Position numbers and translations under genes: made by a program
The notes under the pieces: model-generated
Database searches by the model: none
What the model was told of the DNA's origin: nothing
The model's input: only the letters and a program-made list of their open reading frames with translations
Shown here: piece after piece, positions 18,375 to 28,500 of the stretch
Layout: each line of letters begins with the position of its first letter
Position numbering within the stretch: position 1 is the first letter of the stretch
Source of the DNA: Chitinophagaceae bacterium UBA4857
Lineage (GTDB): Bacteria > Bacteroidota > Bacteroidia > Chitinophagales > Chitinophagaceae
Length of the DNA: 48,624 bases
Reading direction: 5' to 3'
NCBI GenBank assembly: GCA_002399735.1
Contig: DHEF01000007.1
Location: 1 to 48,624, forward strand

Positions 18375-19763
18375 TTATCGGATTTTCCTGTTAAACAATC
18401 TTCTACGGGCTCCTAATCGGCGGAAGTAAACATATATACCAGCCAGAATTAAAAACACGGCCATAATACGGAAGAAATATTTTTCAAAATAATTTTGTTT
18501 ATCAAAGTCCGATGCAGCTTTACGTTCTGCTTCGTTCATAAAAGAATAAAGCATAGGATAATTAGCATTTACATTTTCTACCTCTTTAAACTTTGCCAAT
18601 GCTTTACGATAATAAGAGGTATAAAAGAAATGTAAACCTTGATTATACAAGGCACTGGCATTACCCTCTTCGGGTAATATTTTTATCGAATCTATAAACT
18701 CACGAATTACAGAAACCGGAACAGCAAAATTAAATCCGCTGGCTAATATGCCACTCTTCTTTTCAATAGATCCAAATGTAGCCAGACCAATTACCTCTCC
18801 TCTTTCGTTACAAACCGGACTACCACTGCTACCATGCGCTATAATAGCGTCCATCTGTATTACCGGAAAATTATTTACAGAGTGTTTTATAGAACTGATT
18901 ACACCTACTGTTAACGTAGGCTCATTTACTGATTCTTTGGCTAGAAATGCATTATTACCAACCGGATCAGGAAAACCTATTACTAATGCCCTGCTACCAA
19001 TACGCGGAACATTTTCCCGGGCAATTCTTAACGATGGCAAATTCCTTACATCATCTATCTTTAAAATAGCCACATCTTTACCCGGCATGGGATTGCCTTT
19101 TATTAATACCCGGGCTACTTTTTTTATTCTCGCTTCTGCGTTTTTATTATTGCCAATACGATATACTACATTAATTTCTTTTTCTACATCAGACAATTGC
19201 ATGGGCGATGTACGGGAGTATAAAAAACTATATACATCAAAAAGCACATTTCGCTGCTCTTCCGATAAAGATACCTGCCAGGATTGTTCTAAGGATGTAA
19301 TACTGTTTTCTGTTACCTCCTGAAAAGTTGATAACATAAACTGTCTTTGTATATAAGCACTGTCTCTCTCAATTACATGGCAGTTGGTCAAAACATATCC
19401 GTCAGACGAAATAAAAATACCTGTACCATTGGCTATAAACCTGTGCCGCTGACTTAAGTATTCATAAGTAGGCGAAAAAAAACGTGCCGGCGAGCGGTAT
19501 AATGTGGAAATAAGTAAATCCAGTTTTTGCTCCGCTGAAAGCATTGTTTGTAAAGGATCTAGTGCCTTAATGGAATCTACCAGTTTATCAAAATTCCTTT
19601 GGTTAATATCAACCTTGCGGACGTATACCGTTCCCGAAAAAACAGTTTGTACCATTACCACTCCCGGCGAGTTACGGGCATAACTTTCTTCAATACTTAA
19701 CGATTGAGCATGCAATGATGCAACCCCATACAATAAACCTAAAATAAACAACAACCCCTTCAT
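18375..19763 (-). CDS. Membrane-anchored trypsin-like serine protease
   Basis: A 462-residue S1-type (HtrA/DegS-like fold) protease predicted to act in the periplasm. A signal peptide (MKGLLFILGLLYGVASLHAQ) is followed by a chymotrypsin-fold domain with H129 (VLTNCHVIERD), D230 (GKDVAILKID) and S313 (AHGSSGSPV), a complete catalytic triad. An insertion of about 60 residues between the His and Asp regions is unusual. There is no PDZ domain. Instead a TPR-like helical segment (about 369-415) precedes a transmembrane helix at about 430-448 and a basic tail (RRLGARRRLFNRKIR), giving a C-terminally anchored topology. It is transcribed divergently from the ATP-grasp gene 231 bp away. The substrate is unknown. 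Confidence 0.85.
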   Translation of the reverse strand: MKGLLFILGLLYGVASLHAQSLSIEESYARNSPGVVMVQTVFSGTVYVRKVDINQRNFDKLVDSIKALDPLQTMLSAEQKLDLLISTLYRSPARFFSPTYEYLSQRHRFIANGTGIFISSDGYVLTNCHVIERDSAYIQRQFMLSTFQEVTENSITSLEQSWQVSLSEEQRNVLFDVYSFLYSRTSPMQLSDVEKEINVVYRIGNNKNAEARIKKVARVLIKGNPMPGKDVAILKIDDVRNLPSLRIARENVPRIGSRALVIGFPDPVGNNAFLAKESVNEPTLTVGVISSIKHSVNNFPVIQMDAIIAHGSSGSPVCNERGEVIGLATFGSIEKKSGILASGFNFAVPVSVIREFIDSIKILPEEGNASALYNQGLHFFYTSYYRKALAKFKEVENVNANYPMLYSFMNEAERKAASDFDKQNYFEKYFFRIMAVFLILAGIYVYFRRLGARRRLFNRKIR

Positions 19764-19994
19764 ACTGTTAATTTATAAAATAACACTAAGTACCAACACT
19801 TGCAGCTTAACCAAACAAAAATAGGTAAACTACATATCCCAAGTACAGTTATGTAAAACATTGTTACAAAGGCTATAACAAAAAATAAAAATAAATAGCC
19901 TGCATTTTTTTACAGTTATTATTATTATATTCACACACACGGTTGCCATTGCGCATATAATATATTATTTAACCTTCACACCTAAACAACTGTT

Positions 19995-21443
19995 ATGATT
20001 GGCAAGCAACTGTTTGAGGGCTATGGAGCCTACACCGGCATTTGGGACGAAATGTGTTTTCAGGATGGTATTCGTTCGCAATACAGTCAAGTTTATAATG
20101 ACATTGCACAACTACCCGTTGAACTTTTATTGCAAAAAGACAAACAAGCCGGTGAACTTTTCATGAACCAGGGCATCACATTCACCGTGTATAGCGATGA
20201 GGCCGGTATTGAGAAAATTTTCCCTTTTGATATTATTCCTCGTATTCTTACTGGTACAGAATGGCGCCATATTGAATCAGGCATAACCCAACGCCTGCGG
20301 GCATTAAACCTTTTTTTAAAAGATATTTATTCAGAGCAGCAAATACTTAAAGACAAAGTAATACCTGCGGAATTGATAGCCACCTGCCCGCATTATACCC
20401 GTGAAGTACATGGCGTTAAAGTACCGCACGATCTGTATATTCATATTTCAGGTATCGATTTAATCCGTGGTCAGGATGGTACTTTTTATATTCTGGAAGA
20501 CAACCTGCGTACGCCTTCCGGTGTATCCTATATGTTGGAAAACCGGGAAGTAACCAAACGTATTTTTCCTGGCATGTTAGGCAATAGCAAGGCCCGCATG
20601 ATTAACAATTATCCTTTATTGTTACACGATATACTGGGAAGCCTGGCACCCCAGCAACTTTCTAACCCTACGGTGGCTTTACTTACACCGGGTGTTTACA
20701 ATTCTGCCTATTTCGAGCATACTTTTCTTGCCCGCCAAATGGGTATTCCGTTGGTAGAAGGTCGTGACCTGTTAGTAGATAACCATAAAGTGTATATGAA
20801 AACCACAGCGGGTTTACAACAGGTACATGTGTTATATCGCCGGTTGGATGATGAATACCTTGACCCATTGGTATTCAGGCCCGATAGTGCTTTAGGCGTG
20901 CCCGGTTTAATGAGTGCCTATCGTAAAGGAAATATTGCGATTGTAAACGCTGTAGGTAACGGTGTTGCCGATGATAAAGCCGTATATGCTTATGTGCCGG
21001 CCATGATAAAATATTATTTAAATGAAGAAGTAATATTACCCAACGTACCTACCTACAGTATGGAAGATGAAGACGCACGGCAACATGTATTTGAAAACAT
21101 GGACAAAATGGTCATTAAACGCACCAACCAATCCGGTGGTTACGGTATGGTAATGGGCGACAAAGCTGAGGAAGAAGAAATCATTGGCGTAAAAAAAGAA
21201 ATTGTAGCCAACCCTCGTGATTTTATTGCGCAGCCTATTATAAAACTATCCACCGTACCTTGTTTTATTGATGGCAAGTTACAACCTCGTCACGTTGATC
21301 TAAGGCCTTATGCCCTATGTGGCCCCGGCGGTATTAAAATTGTTCCGGGCGGCTTAACCCGGGTGGCGCTTCGTGAGGGATCGTTGGTGGTAAACTCATC
21401 GCAAGGTGGTGGTAGTAAAGATACTTGGGTGGTTGATTTGTAA
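19995..21443 (+). CDS. Circularly permuted ATP-grasp type 2 family protein
   Basis: A 482-residue cytoplasmic protein of the circularly permuted ATP-grasp family (former DUF404/DUF407). These enzymes are predicted to ligate a carboxylate to an amine using ATP. Characteristic segments are IERGI-equivalent LTGTEWRHIESGITQRLRAL, the DNLRTPSGVSYMLENRE region, MVIKRTNQSGGYGMVMGDKA (ATP-binding loop), and the C-terminal HVDLRPYALCG plus GGLTRVALREGSLVVNSSQG. Length and order are typical. The alpha-E and transglutaminase-like genes follow on the same strand, the recurring partnership for which a peptide-synthesis or protein-tagging role has been proposed. The actual substrate is not established. The 130-bp gap to the next gene is filled by an interspersed repeat copy. 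Confidence 0.93.
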   Translation: MIGKQLFEGYGAYTGIWDEMCFQDGIRSQYSQVYNDIAQLPVELLLQKDKQAGELFMNQGITFTVYSDEAGIEKIFPFDIIPRILTGTEWRHIESGITQRLRALNLFLKDIYSEQQILKDKVIPAELIATCPHYTREVHGVKVPHDLYIHISGIDLIRGQDGTFYILEDNLRTPSGVSYMLENREVTKRIFPGMLGNSKARMINNYPLLLHDILGSLAPQQLSNPTVALLTPGVYNSAYFEHTFLARQMGIPLVEGRDLLVDNHKVYMKTTAGLQQVHVLYRRLDDEYLDPLVFRPDSALGVPGLMSAYRKGNIAIVNAVGNGVADDKAVYAYVPAMIKYYLNEEVILPNVPTYSMEDEDARQHVFENMDKMVIKRTNQSGGYGMVMGDKAEEEEIIGVKKEIVANPRDFIAQPIIKLSTVPCFIDGKLQPRHVDLRPYALCGPGGIKIVPGGLTRVALREGSLVVNSSQGGGSKDTWVVDL

Positions 21444-21459
21444 ACTTTTATTTTTTTTG

Positions 21460-21534
21460 TCAGCGGCATTGCTACTATCATTGTCTGTTGTGTCACTCAC
21501 TTGTGCTGCAACAATTCTATTGAGCATTGTGCAA
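21460..21534 (-). repeat. Interspersed mosaic repeat, copy 8, inside the ATP-grasp gene cluster
   Basis: On the minus strand it opens GCACAATGCTCAATAGAATT, has GACAATGATAGTAGCAATGC, and ends CGCTGACA. It fills most of the gap between the ATP-grasp and alpha-E genes, which otherwise look like one operon. Confidence 0.7.
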
Positions 21535-21573
21535 TACTCCGCTTTTAACAATAAACTTTTGAACTTTTAAGAT

Positions 21574-22515
21574 ATGTTAAGTCGTATTGCTGATTCACTT
21601 TTTTGGTTAAACCGTTATATGGAACGCAGCGATTCATTAATGCGTGTTATACGTACCCATTATATACTGGCGTTTGATAGCGGCACCAATGCCTCTTTCG
21701 ATTGGAAAGATGTTGTTTCTCTTTGTACCGATACCACCAATGAAAAATTAAAAGAAGTATCCGTTTCCGAAAATGCCGCACTCAGTTTCCTTATAAACGA
21801 TACAAAAAACTTTAACTCCATTAAGATGCTTATTTCCCGTGCCCGTGAAAATGCCCGTGGTGTACAGGATAATATTACCAAAGAAGTATGGGAGCAGGTA
21901 AACCAGTTATACCATATCATAAACGAACCTGGTCTTACTACAAAAATTACTGGCTCACATGCCCTGGAAGTAATTGATGAGCTAGACCAAAACAATACCT
22001 TATTTTATGGTGTTACCGATAGTACCATGCCTCGTGGGCAAGGTTGGAATTTTATGAACCTGGGTAAGTTTATTGAACGTTCTATTTTAACCATTGATAT
22101 AACCTATGCTCACTTCCAAAAAATAAATCACCAGTTGGGGCAATCGCAGGATATATTGTTTTGGCGTAATCTGCTCATATCATTATCGGGTTACGAATTG
22201 TACTTAAAAAAATACACCCGTGCCGATCATAATATTTCTGTTATAGAGCATATAATTTTCAATCCCGATTTTCCAAGGTCATTAATTTATTCCTTAAGTC
22301 GTGTAAAACGTTATTTAAATTTTATTATTACCGATGCAAAAATTGAAGGAGTTGATCAATTGCAAAAAACATTTGGCAGAATAATAAGTAAAGTAGAATT
22401 TGCCGACATGAACACGATTAAAGAAACCAGTTTACCTCATTATTTATACAATCTGCGTAACGATCTTGTAAACTTTTCTAACCAGTTAACAAGAATTTAT
22501 TTTTCATACGCCTAA
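21574..22515 (+). CDS. Alpha-E domain-containing protein
   Basis: A 313-residue, all-helical cytoplasmic protein of the alpha-E family (former DUF403). It begins with the family's hallmark MLSRIADSLFWLNRYMERSD and has the conserved GWNFMNLGKFIERS and NPDFPRSLIYSLSRVKRYL segments. No catalytic role is known. It co-occurs with circularly permuted ATP-grasp and transglutaminase-like proteins and is thought to act as a partner or scaffold in their proposed peptide-ligase pathway. The transglutaminase gene follows after only 12 bp, so those two are surely co-transcribed. Confidence 0.93.
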   Translation: MLSRIADSLFWLNRYMERSDSLMRVIRTHYILAFDSGTNASFDWKDVVSLCTDTTNEKLKEVSVSENAALSFLINDTKNFNSIKMLISRARENARGVQDNITKEVWEQVNQLYHIINEPGLTTKITGSHALEVIDELDQNNTLFYGVTDSTMPRGQGWNFMNLGKFIERSILTIDITYAHFQKINHQLGQSQDILFWRNLLISLSGYELYLKKYTRADHNISVIEHIIFNPDFPRSLIYSLSRVKRYLNFIITDAKIEGVDQLQKTFGRIISKVEFADMNTIKETSLPHYLYNLRNDLVNFSNQLTRIYFSYA

Positions 22516-22527
22516 CATATTGCCAGC

Positions 22528-23478
22528 ATGCCTGTTTTTAATATACATCATATAACAAAATACCAGTACGACAGACCCATTAAAGAAAGCGTAAATGAAA
22601 TAAGAATTTATCCCTATAACTGTAATGTTCAGGAAACCTTATTCCATCAATTAAATATAACAGAAAACCCCGATATACTGGAAGTGGAAGATTATTGGGG
22701 CAACCAGTTTGGCATGTTTAACTTAATGCCGGCGCATACGGAGTTGGTTATCGAAAGCAAGTTAATTATTCGCACATTAGGCAACCCTAATCCGCCAATA
22801 AACAGCACGGCCACACTTGAACAACTGCGGGAGGAAGTTTGTTTTAACCTGAAGCTTTTAGAGCTGGCACAATTAAAAGAAACTGATTTACAACACCAGT
22901 TACAACAATTGATTGATGCTTTTGTAACACCTGATATGACTGTGGCCACTATTGTAGAAAAATGTAGCGAATATATTTTCACCAATTTTAAATATATAAA
23001 GGGCATTACCAATATAGAAACTACTGTAAAAGAAATACTGGAACTTCAATCAGGTGTCTGTCAGGATTTTGCACATCTTATGTTGGAAGTTTTACGTAAG
23101 CTGCATATACCCAGCAGGTATGTAAGCGGTTATATTTGTCCAAATAATGATGGTATGCGGGGCGAAGGCGCAACACATGCCTGGGTTGAAGCCTGGATAC
23201 CGGGTTATGGCTGGACAGGTATTGACCCAACAAACAATGTATGGGTTACCAATAACCATATAAAACTTGCGGTAGGCAGAGACTTTAACGACTGCTCCCC
23301 TATTAAAGGAACGTTTAAAGGTCCGGCTCGTCAATCATTATCAGTGTATGTATCGGTGGGCTATGAGGATGGACATACATTTGAAGAGTTGAACGATGTA
23401 ACCATGCAACCTGTCGGTGAAAGCGGTACTGCAATACCTGAGTACATCGAAAATTTTGCAGGACAACAGCAGCAGTAG
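22528..23478 (+). CDS. Transglutaminase-like cysteine peptidase family protein
   Basis: A 316-residue protein with an N-terminal beta-rich transglutaminase-associated domain (MPVFNIHHITKYQYDRPIKE) and a papain-like transglutaminase core. The catalytic triad is visible: C178 in QSGVCQDFAHLMLEVLR, H217 in GATHAWVEAWIPGYGW and D233 in GIDPTNN. There is no signal peptide, so it should act in the cytoplasm with the ATP-grasp and alpha-E proteins. Members of this family may hydrolyse or transfer a peptide bond formed by the ATP-grasp enzyme, which is inference from gene partnership. The start is 12 bp after the alpha-E stop. Confidence 0.93.
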   Translation: MPVFNIHHITKYQYDRPIKESVNEIRIYPYNCNVQETLFHQLNITENPDILEVEDYWGNQFGMFNLMPAHTELVIESKLIIRTLGNPNPPINSTATLEQLREEVCFNLKLLELAQLKETDLQHQLQQLIDAFVTPDMTVATIVEKCSEYIFTNFKYIKGITNIETTVKEILELQSGVCQDFAHLMLEVLRKLHIPSRYVSGYICPNNDGMRGEGATHAWVEAWIPGYGWTGIDPTNNVWVTNNHIKLAVGRDFNDCSPIKGTFKGPARQSLSVYVSVGYEDGHTFEELNDVTMQPVGESGTAIPEYIENFAGQQQQ

Positions 23479-23559
23479 ATATTGAATATTTAAGACTTAA
23501 TATTTAGTTATTGGTTGGACTATTTTTAAGTAGGAACTGTTAGTTATATAAAAAGCAGC

Positions 23560-23710
23560 TTGCACATTGCCCAATATAGTTACTACTGTTGAAGGGCTGA
23601 CGGATGGAAGCGGTAGCTGGCCGTTGTGCGTATGAATAAGTGTGCAGGCAGGCCACTACAAGTGTACAGCCGTATATACCGATGATAGTAGCACAAAGCT
23701 AATAGCCCCC
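23560..23710 (+). repeat. Interspersed mosaic repeat, copy 9
   Basis: TGCACATTGCCCAATATAGT then ACTGTTGAAGGGCTGACGG opens it, a GGCAGGCCACTACAAGTG segment follows, and it ends GATGATAGTAGCACAAAGCT then AATAGCCCCC. It accounts for most of 23479-23786, where I see no gene. Confidence 0.6.
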
Positions 23711-23786
23711 GATAACTACTTTTATATTTTAACTTTATTTTAGTGACCGATAAGTACTAATTATAAACTGAGATAATTTCTTTCCT

Positions 23787-23794
23787 TAATTTTG
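23787..23794 (+). promoter_or_regulatory. -7 promoter element for the small secreted protein gene
   Basis: TAATTTTG, a perfect TAnnTTTG match, ends seven bases before the ATG at 23802. The predicted transcript starts at or within a base or two of the start codon. No good -33 TTG is visible. Confidence 0.5.
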
Positions 23795-23801
23795 ATCTTT
23801 A

Positions 23802-24197
23802 ATGAGACTGTCATTATTTATTGTATACCTGTCCGCCCTTATACTGGGCAACTTTGGCACTGCACATGCACGTGTTACAAGTGTACGCGACAATACAGTA
23901 TACAACCACAAACCTTCTCATAATGATCAGGCCAGAATTTTCTTTCATGCAGATTTCAGGTTAAGTCCTCAAACAACTATTACCGGCCATGTTACGACAG
24001 AAGTGCTGGCTGAAGAGAAGGAAGATGAAGATTTCTCTAACCATTTGCACAAACAGGTAAAACATACAGGGAATATATCCTCTGTTTTTTCCCAAATATT
24101 CTCTCCCCATCAATTTCAGTACCGTAATACGTTTGTTACACCTGAAATATTTATCGGTACAAACAGGTACCTGCGAATCTGTGTATTAAGAATCTGA
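23802..24197 (+). CDS. Small secreted protein of unknown function upstream of the RND operon
   Basis: A 131-residue protein with a signal peptide (MRLSLFIVYLSALILGNFGTAHA) and no family I can name with certainty. After the signal it is polar and His/Asp/Glu-rich (HNDQARIFFHADF, EVLAEEKEDEDFSNHLHKQ) and ends in YLRICVLRI. From memory, short Bacteroidota hypothetical proteins with an acidic EDE stretch and a C-terminus ending in LRI precede RND efflux operons; I cannot verify that here. It lies 222 bp upstream of the adaptor gene on the same strand, with its own -7 element. A role in sensing or regulating the efflux system is speculation. Confidence 0.65.
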   Translation: MRLSLFIVYLSALILGNFGTAHARVTSVRDNTVYNHKPSHNDQARIFFHADFRLSPQTTITGHVTTEVLAEEKEDEDFSNHLHKQVKHTGNISSVFSQIFSPHQFQYRNTFVTPEIFIGTNRYLRICVLRI

Positions 24198-24419
24198 TCC
24201 CCTTTATTATCTAAGGTAATTTCATTTTAATGGGTACGGATATCCATAACCAACTGTTATGCCCATACTCCGTGTAATACATTATATGTAAAAAGGTATA
24301 AACCGTTTTACACTACAAATAAATACAAAGGCTGATGTATATACCAGCCAGATTTTTAATCGCTCACTCCCCAACACTTAGAGCAGAATACAATTATTAC
24401 ATTAACTGAATTATTTCTC

Positions 24420-25502
24420 ATGAACAGAATTATACTGTACGCATGCGTATTAACAATGTCGTATTTAACCGGCTGTAACAGCAAAAAACATGAAAAGGAA
24501 GAAACAACTGTTTATACGGTTACCAGTCCTTTATCAATGGACACTTCTTTTACGAAGGAATATGTTGCACAAATTAACTCCGTCAGGAATATTGAAATAA
24601 GAGCCCAGGAAAAAGGCTTTTTACAAAATATTTATGTAGATGAAGGGCAATATGTAAAAGAAGGTCAACTACTTTTTAGAATCATGCCTAAAATATATGA
24701 GGCGGAGCTACTAAAGGCACAAGCCGAAGCAAAAGCAGCCGAAATAGAGTTGCAAAATGCCCGTGTATTGGTTGAGAAAAACATTGTATCGAAAAATGAA
24801 CAATCCATGGCGCAGGCCAAGTTAGACAAAGCCAATGCCGAGATAGCTTTAGCAAAAGTACATTTATCCTTTACCGAAATCAGGGCACCATTTAACGGTA
24901 TATTGAATCGTATTCCTAAGAAAATAGGCAGCCTGATTGACGAAGGAGAACTGCTTACCAGCCTGTCAGATAATAGCCAGGTATATGCTTACTTTAATGT
25001 TTCCGAACCCGAATACCTGAACTACCAACATACTATAAAAGAAAACGCAAAACAACAACTGAACCTGCGACTGGCAGACAACTCTATACTACCTTATATA
25101 GGCATTGTAGAAACAATAGAAGGTGAATTTAATAATGAAACCGGCAATATTGCTTTCAGGGCTAAATTCCCCAACCCCGATAAATTACTAAAACATGGCG
25201 AAACTGGAAAAGTGTTAATGACCATGCCATTGAAAGGAGCATTGATTATTCCACAGAAATCAACTTTTGAAATACAGGATAAAAAATATGTTTTCGTCAT
25301 TGATAAGAATAACAAAGTTCAATCGAGAAATATTCTTATTAAAACAGAAATGCCTGACTTGTATGTAATAGAAGGCGGACTGCTTGCTGACGAACGTATT
25401 CTGCTGGAAGGTGTACAAAAAGTTAAGGAAGATGAAAAGATAAAATACACTTATCTGAAACCGGAGGATGTACTTACCCACCTAAGACTTAAAGCAGAAT
25501 AA
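24420..25502 (+). CDS. RND efflux periplasmic adaptor (membrane fusion protein)
   Basis: A 360-residue AcrA/MexA-type adaptor linking the inner-membrane pump to the outer-membrane channel. The signal peptide ends in a lipobox (YLTGC, lipidated C19). The order is standard: first barrel-sandwich (lipoyl) half with VDEGQYVKEGQLLFRI at about 75-90, an alpha-helical hairpin rich in Ala/Glu/Lys (about 90-145), the second lipoyl half FTEIRAPFNGILNRIP, then beta-barrel and membrane-proximal domains. It is the first gene of a three-gene operon; the pump gene begins 26 bp downstream. No regulator gene of the TetR or two-component type is adjacent. Substrates are unknown. Confidence 0.96.
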   Translation: MNRIILYACVLTMSYLTGCNSKKHEKEETTVYTVTSPLSMDTSFTKEYVAQINSVRNIEIRAQEKGFLQNIYVDEGQYVKEGQLLFRIMPKIYEAELLKAQAEAKAAEIELQNARVLVEKNIVSKNEQSMAQAKLDKANAEIALAKVHLSFTEIRAPFNGILNRIPKKIGSLIDEGELLTSLSDNSQVYAYFNVSEPEYLNYQHTIKENAKQQLNLRLADNSILPYIGIVETIEGEFNNETGNIAFRAKFPNPDKLLKHGETGKVLMTMPLKGALIIPQKSTFEIQDKKYVFVIDKNNKVQSRNILIKTEMPDLYVIEGGLLADERILLEGVQKVKEDEKIKYTYLKPEDVLTHLRLKAE

Positions 25503-25528
25503 TTTTTAACTATTAAGAGCATTATTAC

Positions 25529-28500
25529 ATGTTTAATAAATTTATACAACGTCCCGTACTATCAATAGTTATTTCGTTAATAATTGTTTTTTTAGGAATA
25601 CTGGCCATCAATAATTTACCCGTTACCCAATTCCCCACTATTTCTCCGCCCAAAGTAACCGTTACGGTGGAGTACCCTGGCGCCAATGGCGAACTCATGA
25701 TCAAATCGGCCATTATCCCGCTGGAAAGAGCTATTAATGGTGTTCCGGGTATGAAATACATGACTTCAGATGCGGGTAACGATGGCGAAGCATCCATACA
25801 AATTGTGTTTAACCTGGGAACCGATCCTAACCAGGCTGCGCTGAACGTTCAGAATCGTGTAGCATCTGTTGTAAATAAACTACCGCCACTGGTAGTAAGG
25901 GAAGGCGTGAAAATTACCCGTCAGGAATCTAATATGCTAATGTATGTGAACCTGTATAGCAAGGATAGTAAAGCCGATCAGAAGTTTTTATTTAACTACG
26001 CCGATATTAATCTTTTACCGGAGCTGAGAAGGGTAAATGGCGTAGGTGTTGCAGACATATTAGGAAACAGGGAATATGCCATGCGAATTTGGTTAAAACC
26101 TGACAGGATGCTGGCTTATAAAATATCGGCCGAAGAGGTAATGGAAGCTTTAAGCAAACAAAGCCTTGAAGCCTCACCTGGTAAAACAGGTGAAAGTTCA
26201 GGTAAAAGATCCCAGTCATTCGAATATGTATTAAAATACTCCGGTCGTTTTACTACACAGAAACAATATGAGGATGTTATACTTCGGGCCAACCCAAACA
26301 GCGAAATACTTCGTTTGAAAGATGTGGCTGACGTGGAGTTTGGCAGCTCTATGTATGACATCTACTCTAACTTAAACGGTAGCCCTTCTGCAGCTATTGT
26401 ATTAAAACAATCTTACGGCAGTAATGCCAGCCAGGTAATTAAAGATGTAAAAGAAAAATTAAAAGAAATCAAAAACAGCTCTTTTCCCAAGGGCATGGAT
26501 TATGAAATAAGTTACGATGTATCATCCTTTCTGGACGCTTCGATTGAAAAAGTAATACATACATTAATAGAAGCTTTTATATTGGTTGGGTTAGTAGTAT
26601 TTCTTTTTTTGGGAGACTGGCGTTCCACCATTATTCCGGCCATAGCTGTTCCTGTTTCACTTATTGGCACATTTATGTTTATGCAGTTTTTTGGCATAAC
26701 ACTAAATCTCATTACGCTATTTGCCCTTGTACTGGCCATTGGTGTGGTGGTAGATGATGCTATTGTCGTAATTGAAGCAGTACATGCTAAAATGGAAACA
26801 GAAAATTTAAAACCCCGAAAGGCAACTAAGAAAGCTTTACGGGAAATATCGGGGGCCATTATTGCCATTACCTTCCTGATGTCTGCCGTGTTTATCCCTG
26901 TAGCCTTCATGTCAGGGCCGGTAGGTATGTTTTACAGGCAGTTTTCCATTACCATGGCTACTGCCATTGTATTGTCGGGTATAGTAGCATTAACGCTTAC
27001 CCCTGCCCTTTGCGCTATTATTTTAAAAAATAATCATGGGGTTAAAACGAAACGTACACCGGTTAAAATGTTTATCGATGGGTTTAACAGATTATTCAAT
27101 AAATCAGCAGGTAAATACCAAAAGCTGTTGGAAAAAATTGCATCACGACGTACGATCACTTTTATAGTACTACTTGCTTTTAGTATTGGTACATTTTTAT
27201 TAAACAAAACGGTGCCATCCGGTTTTATTCCTAATGAAGATCAGGGTATGTTTTATGCGGTAATACAAACACCTCCCGGTTCCTCACTGGAAAGAACAAA
27301 TGAAATAGCGGAAAGGCTACAAAAAATTGCAGAAGGCATTGATGGTATACAATCAGTTTCGGCATTAGCGGGGTATGAAATTCTTACCGAAGGTACTGCT
27401 GCTAACTCCGGTACTTGTCTGGTAAATTTAAAAGACTGGAGTAAACGTAAACATTCGGTGCAGGAGATAATGGAGGAGTTGGAAGAAAAGTCAAAAGATA
27501 TTACAGGTGCCACCATTGAGTTGTTTCAACCACCGGCGGTTCCGGGTTATGGAGCAGCAGGCGGTTTTGAACTGCGGTTACTGGACAAAACAGGTTCCGG
27601 TGATTATAAAAAAATGGAAGCCGTAAATAATGATTTTGTAAAAGCATTAAACAACCGCCCCGAGCTTACTTCTGTGTTTAGTTTTTATAGTGCCAGCTAC
27701 CCACAATACATGCTAAAAATTGATAATGACTTGGCGCAACAAAAAGGTATCTCTATCGAGAATGCCATGAATACTTTATCTACCCTGGTAGGCAGCAATT
27801 ATGAGATAAGTTTTATACAGTTTGGCCGGCAGTATAAGGTAATTGTACAGGCAGCCGCACAGTACCGGGCCTTACCAGAAGACATACTTAAAATATATGT
27901 GAAAAATGATAAAGAAGATATGGTTCCTTTATCAGCATTTATGACCATGGAAAAAGTATATGGTTTGTCCGAAATAACCAGACATAACATGTACAATACC
28001 TCAGAAATAAGCGGATCTGCTGCCCGCGGTTACAGTAGTGGCGAAGCCATTAAAGTAATTAAGGAGGTAGCAGAAAAAACATTACCGAGAGGCTTTGGTA
28101 TTGACTGGGCAGGTATTTCGGCAGATGAAGTGGCACAAACCAATCAGGCTGTTTATATTTTTCTGATTTGCCTTGGATTTGTATACCTGATACTAGCGGC
28201 CCAATATGAAAGTTTCATTTTACCCTTATCTGTAATACTGTCTTTACCGGCAGGAATATTCGGGGCTTTCTTTTTGCTAAAAATGTTTGGATTAGAAAAT
28301 AATATTTATGCGCAGGTAGCCATGGTTATGTTAATAGGACTATTAGGCAAAAATGCAGTATTGATTGTTGAGTTTGCAGCACAACGTCACGAACAGGGTT
28401 TAACCATTTTACAGGCAGCCCTGGAAGGAGCAAAAGCCCGCTTCCGCCCTATCCTGATGACCTCCTTTGCGTTTATTGCAGGATTAATTCCATTGGTATT

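Noticed and set aside
18748..19323. A 191-codon plus-strand frame opposite the protease gene
   Set aside because: It is antisense to the catalytic domain with an intact triad and has no signal of its own; it is a shadow of the real gene.
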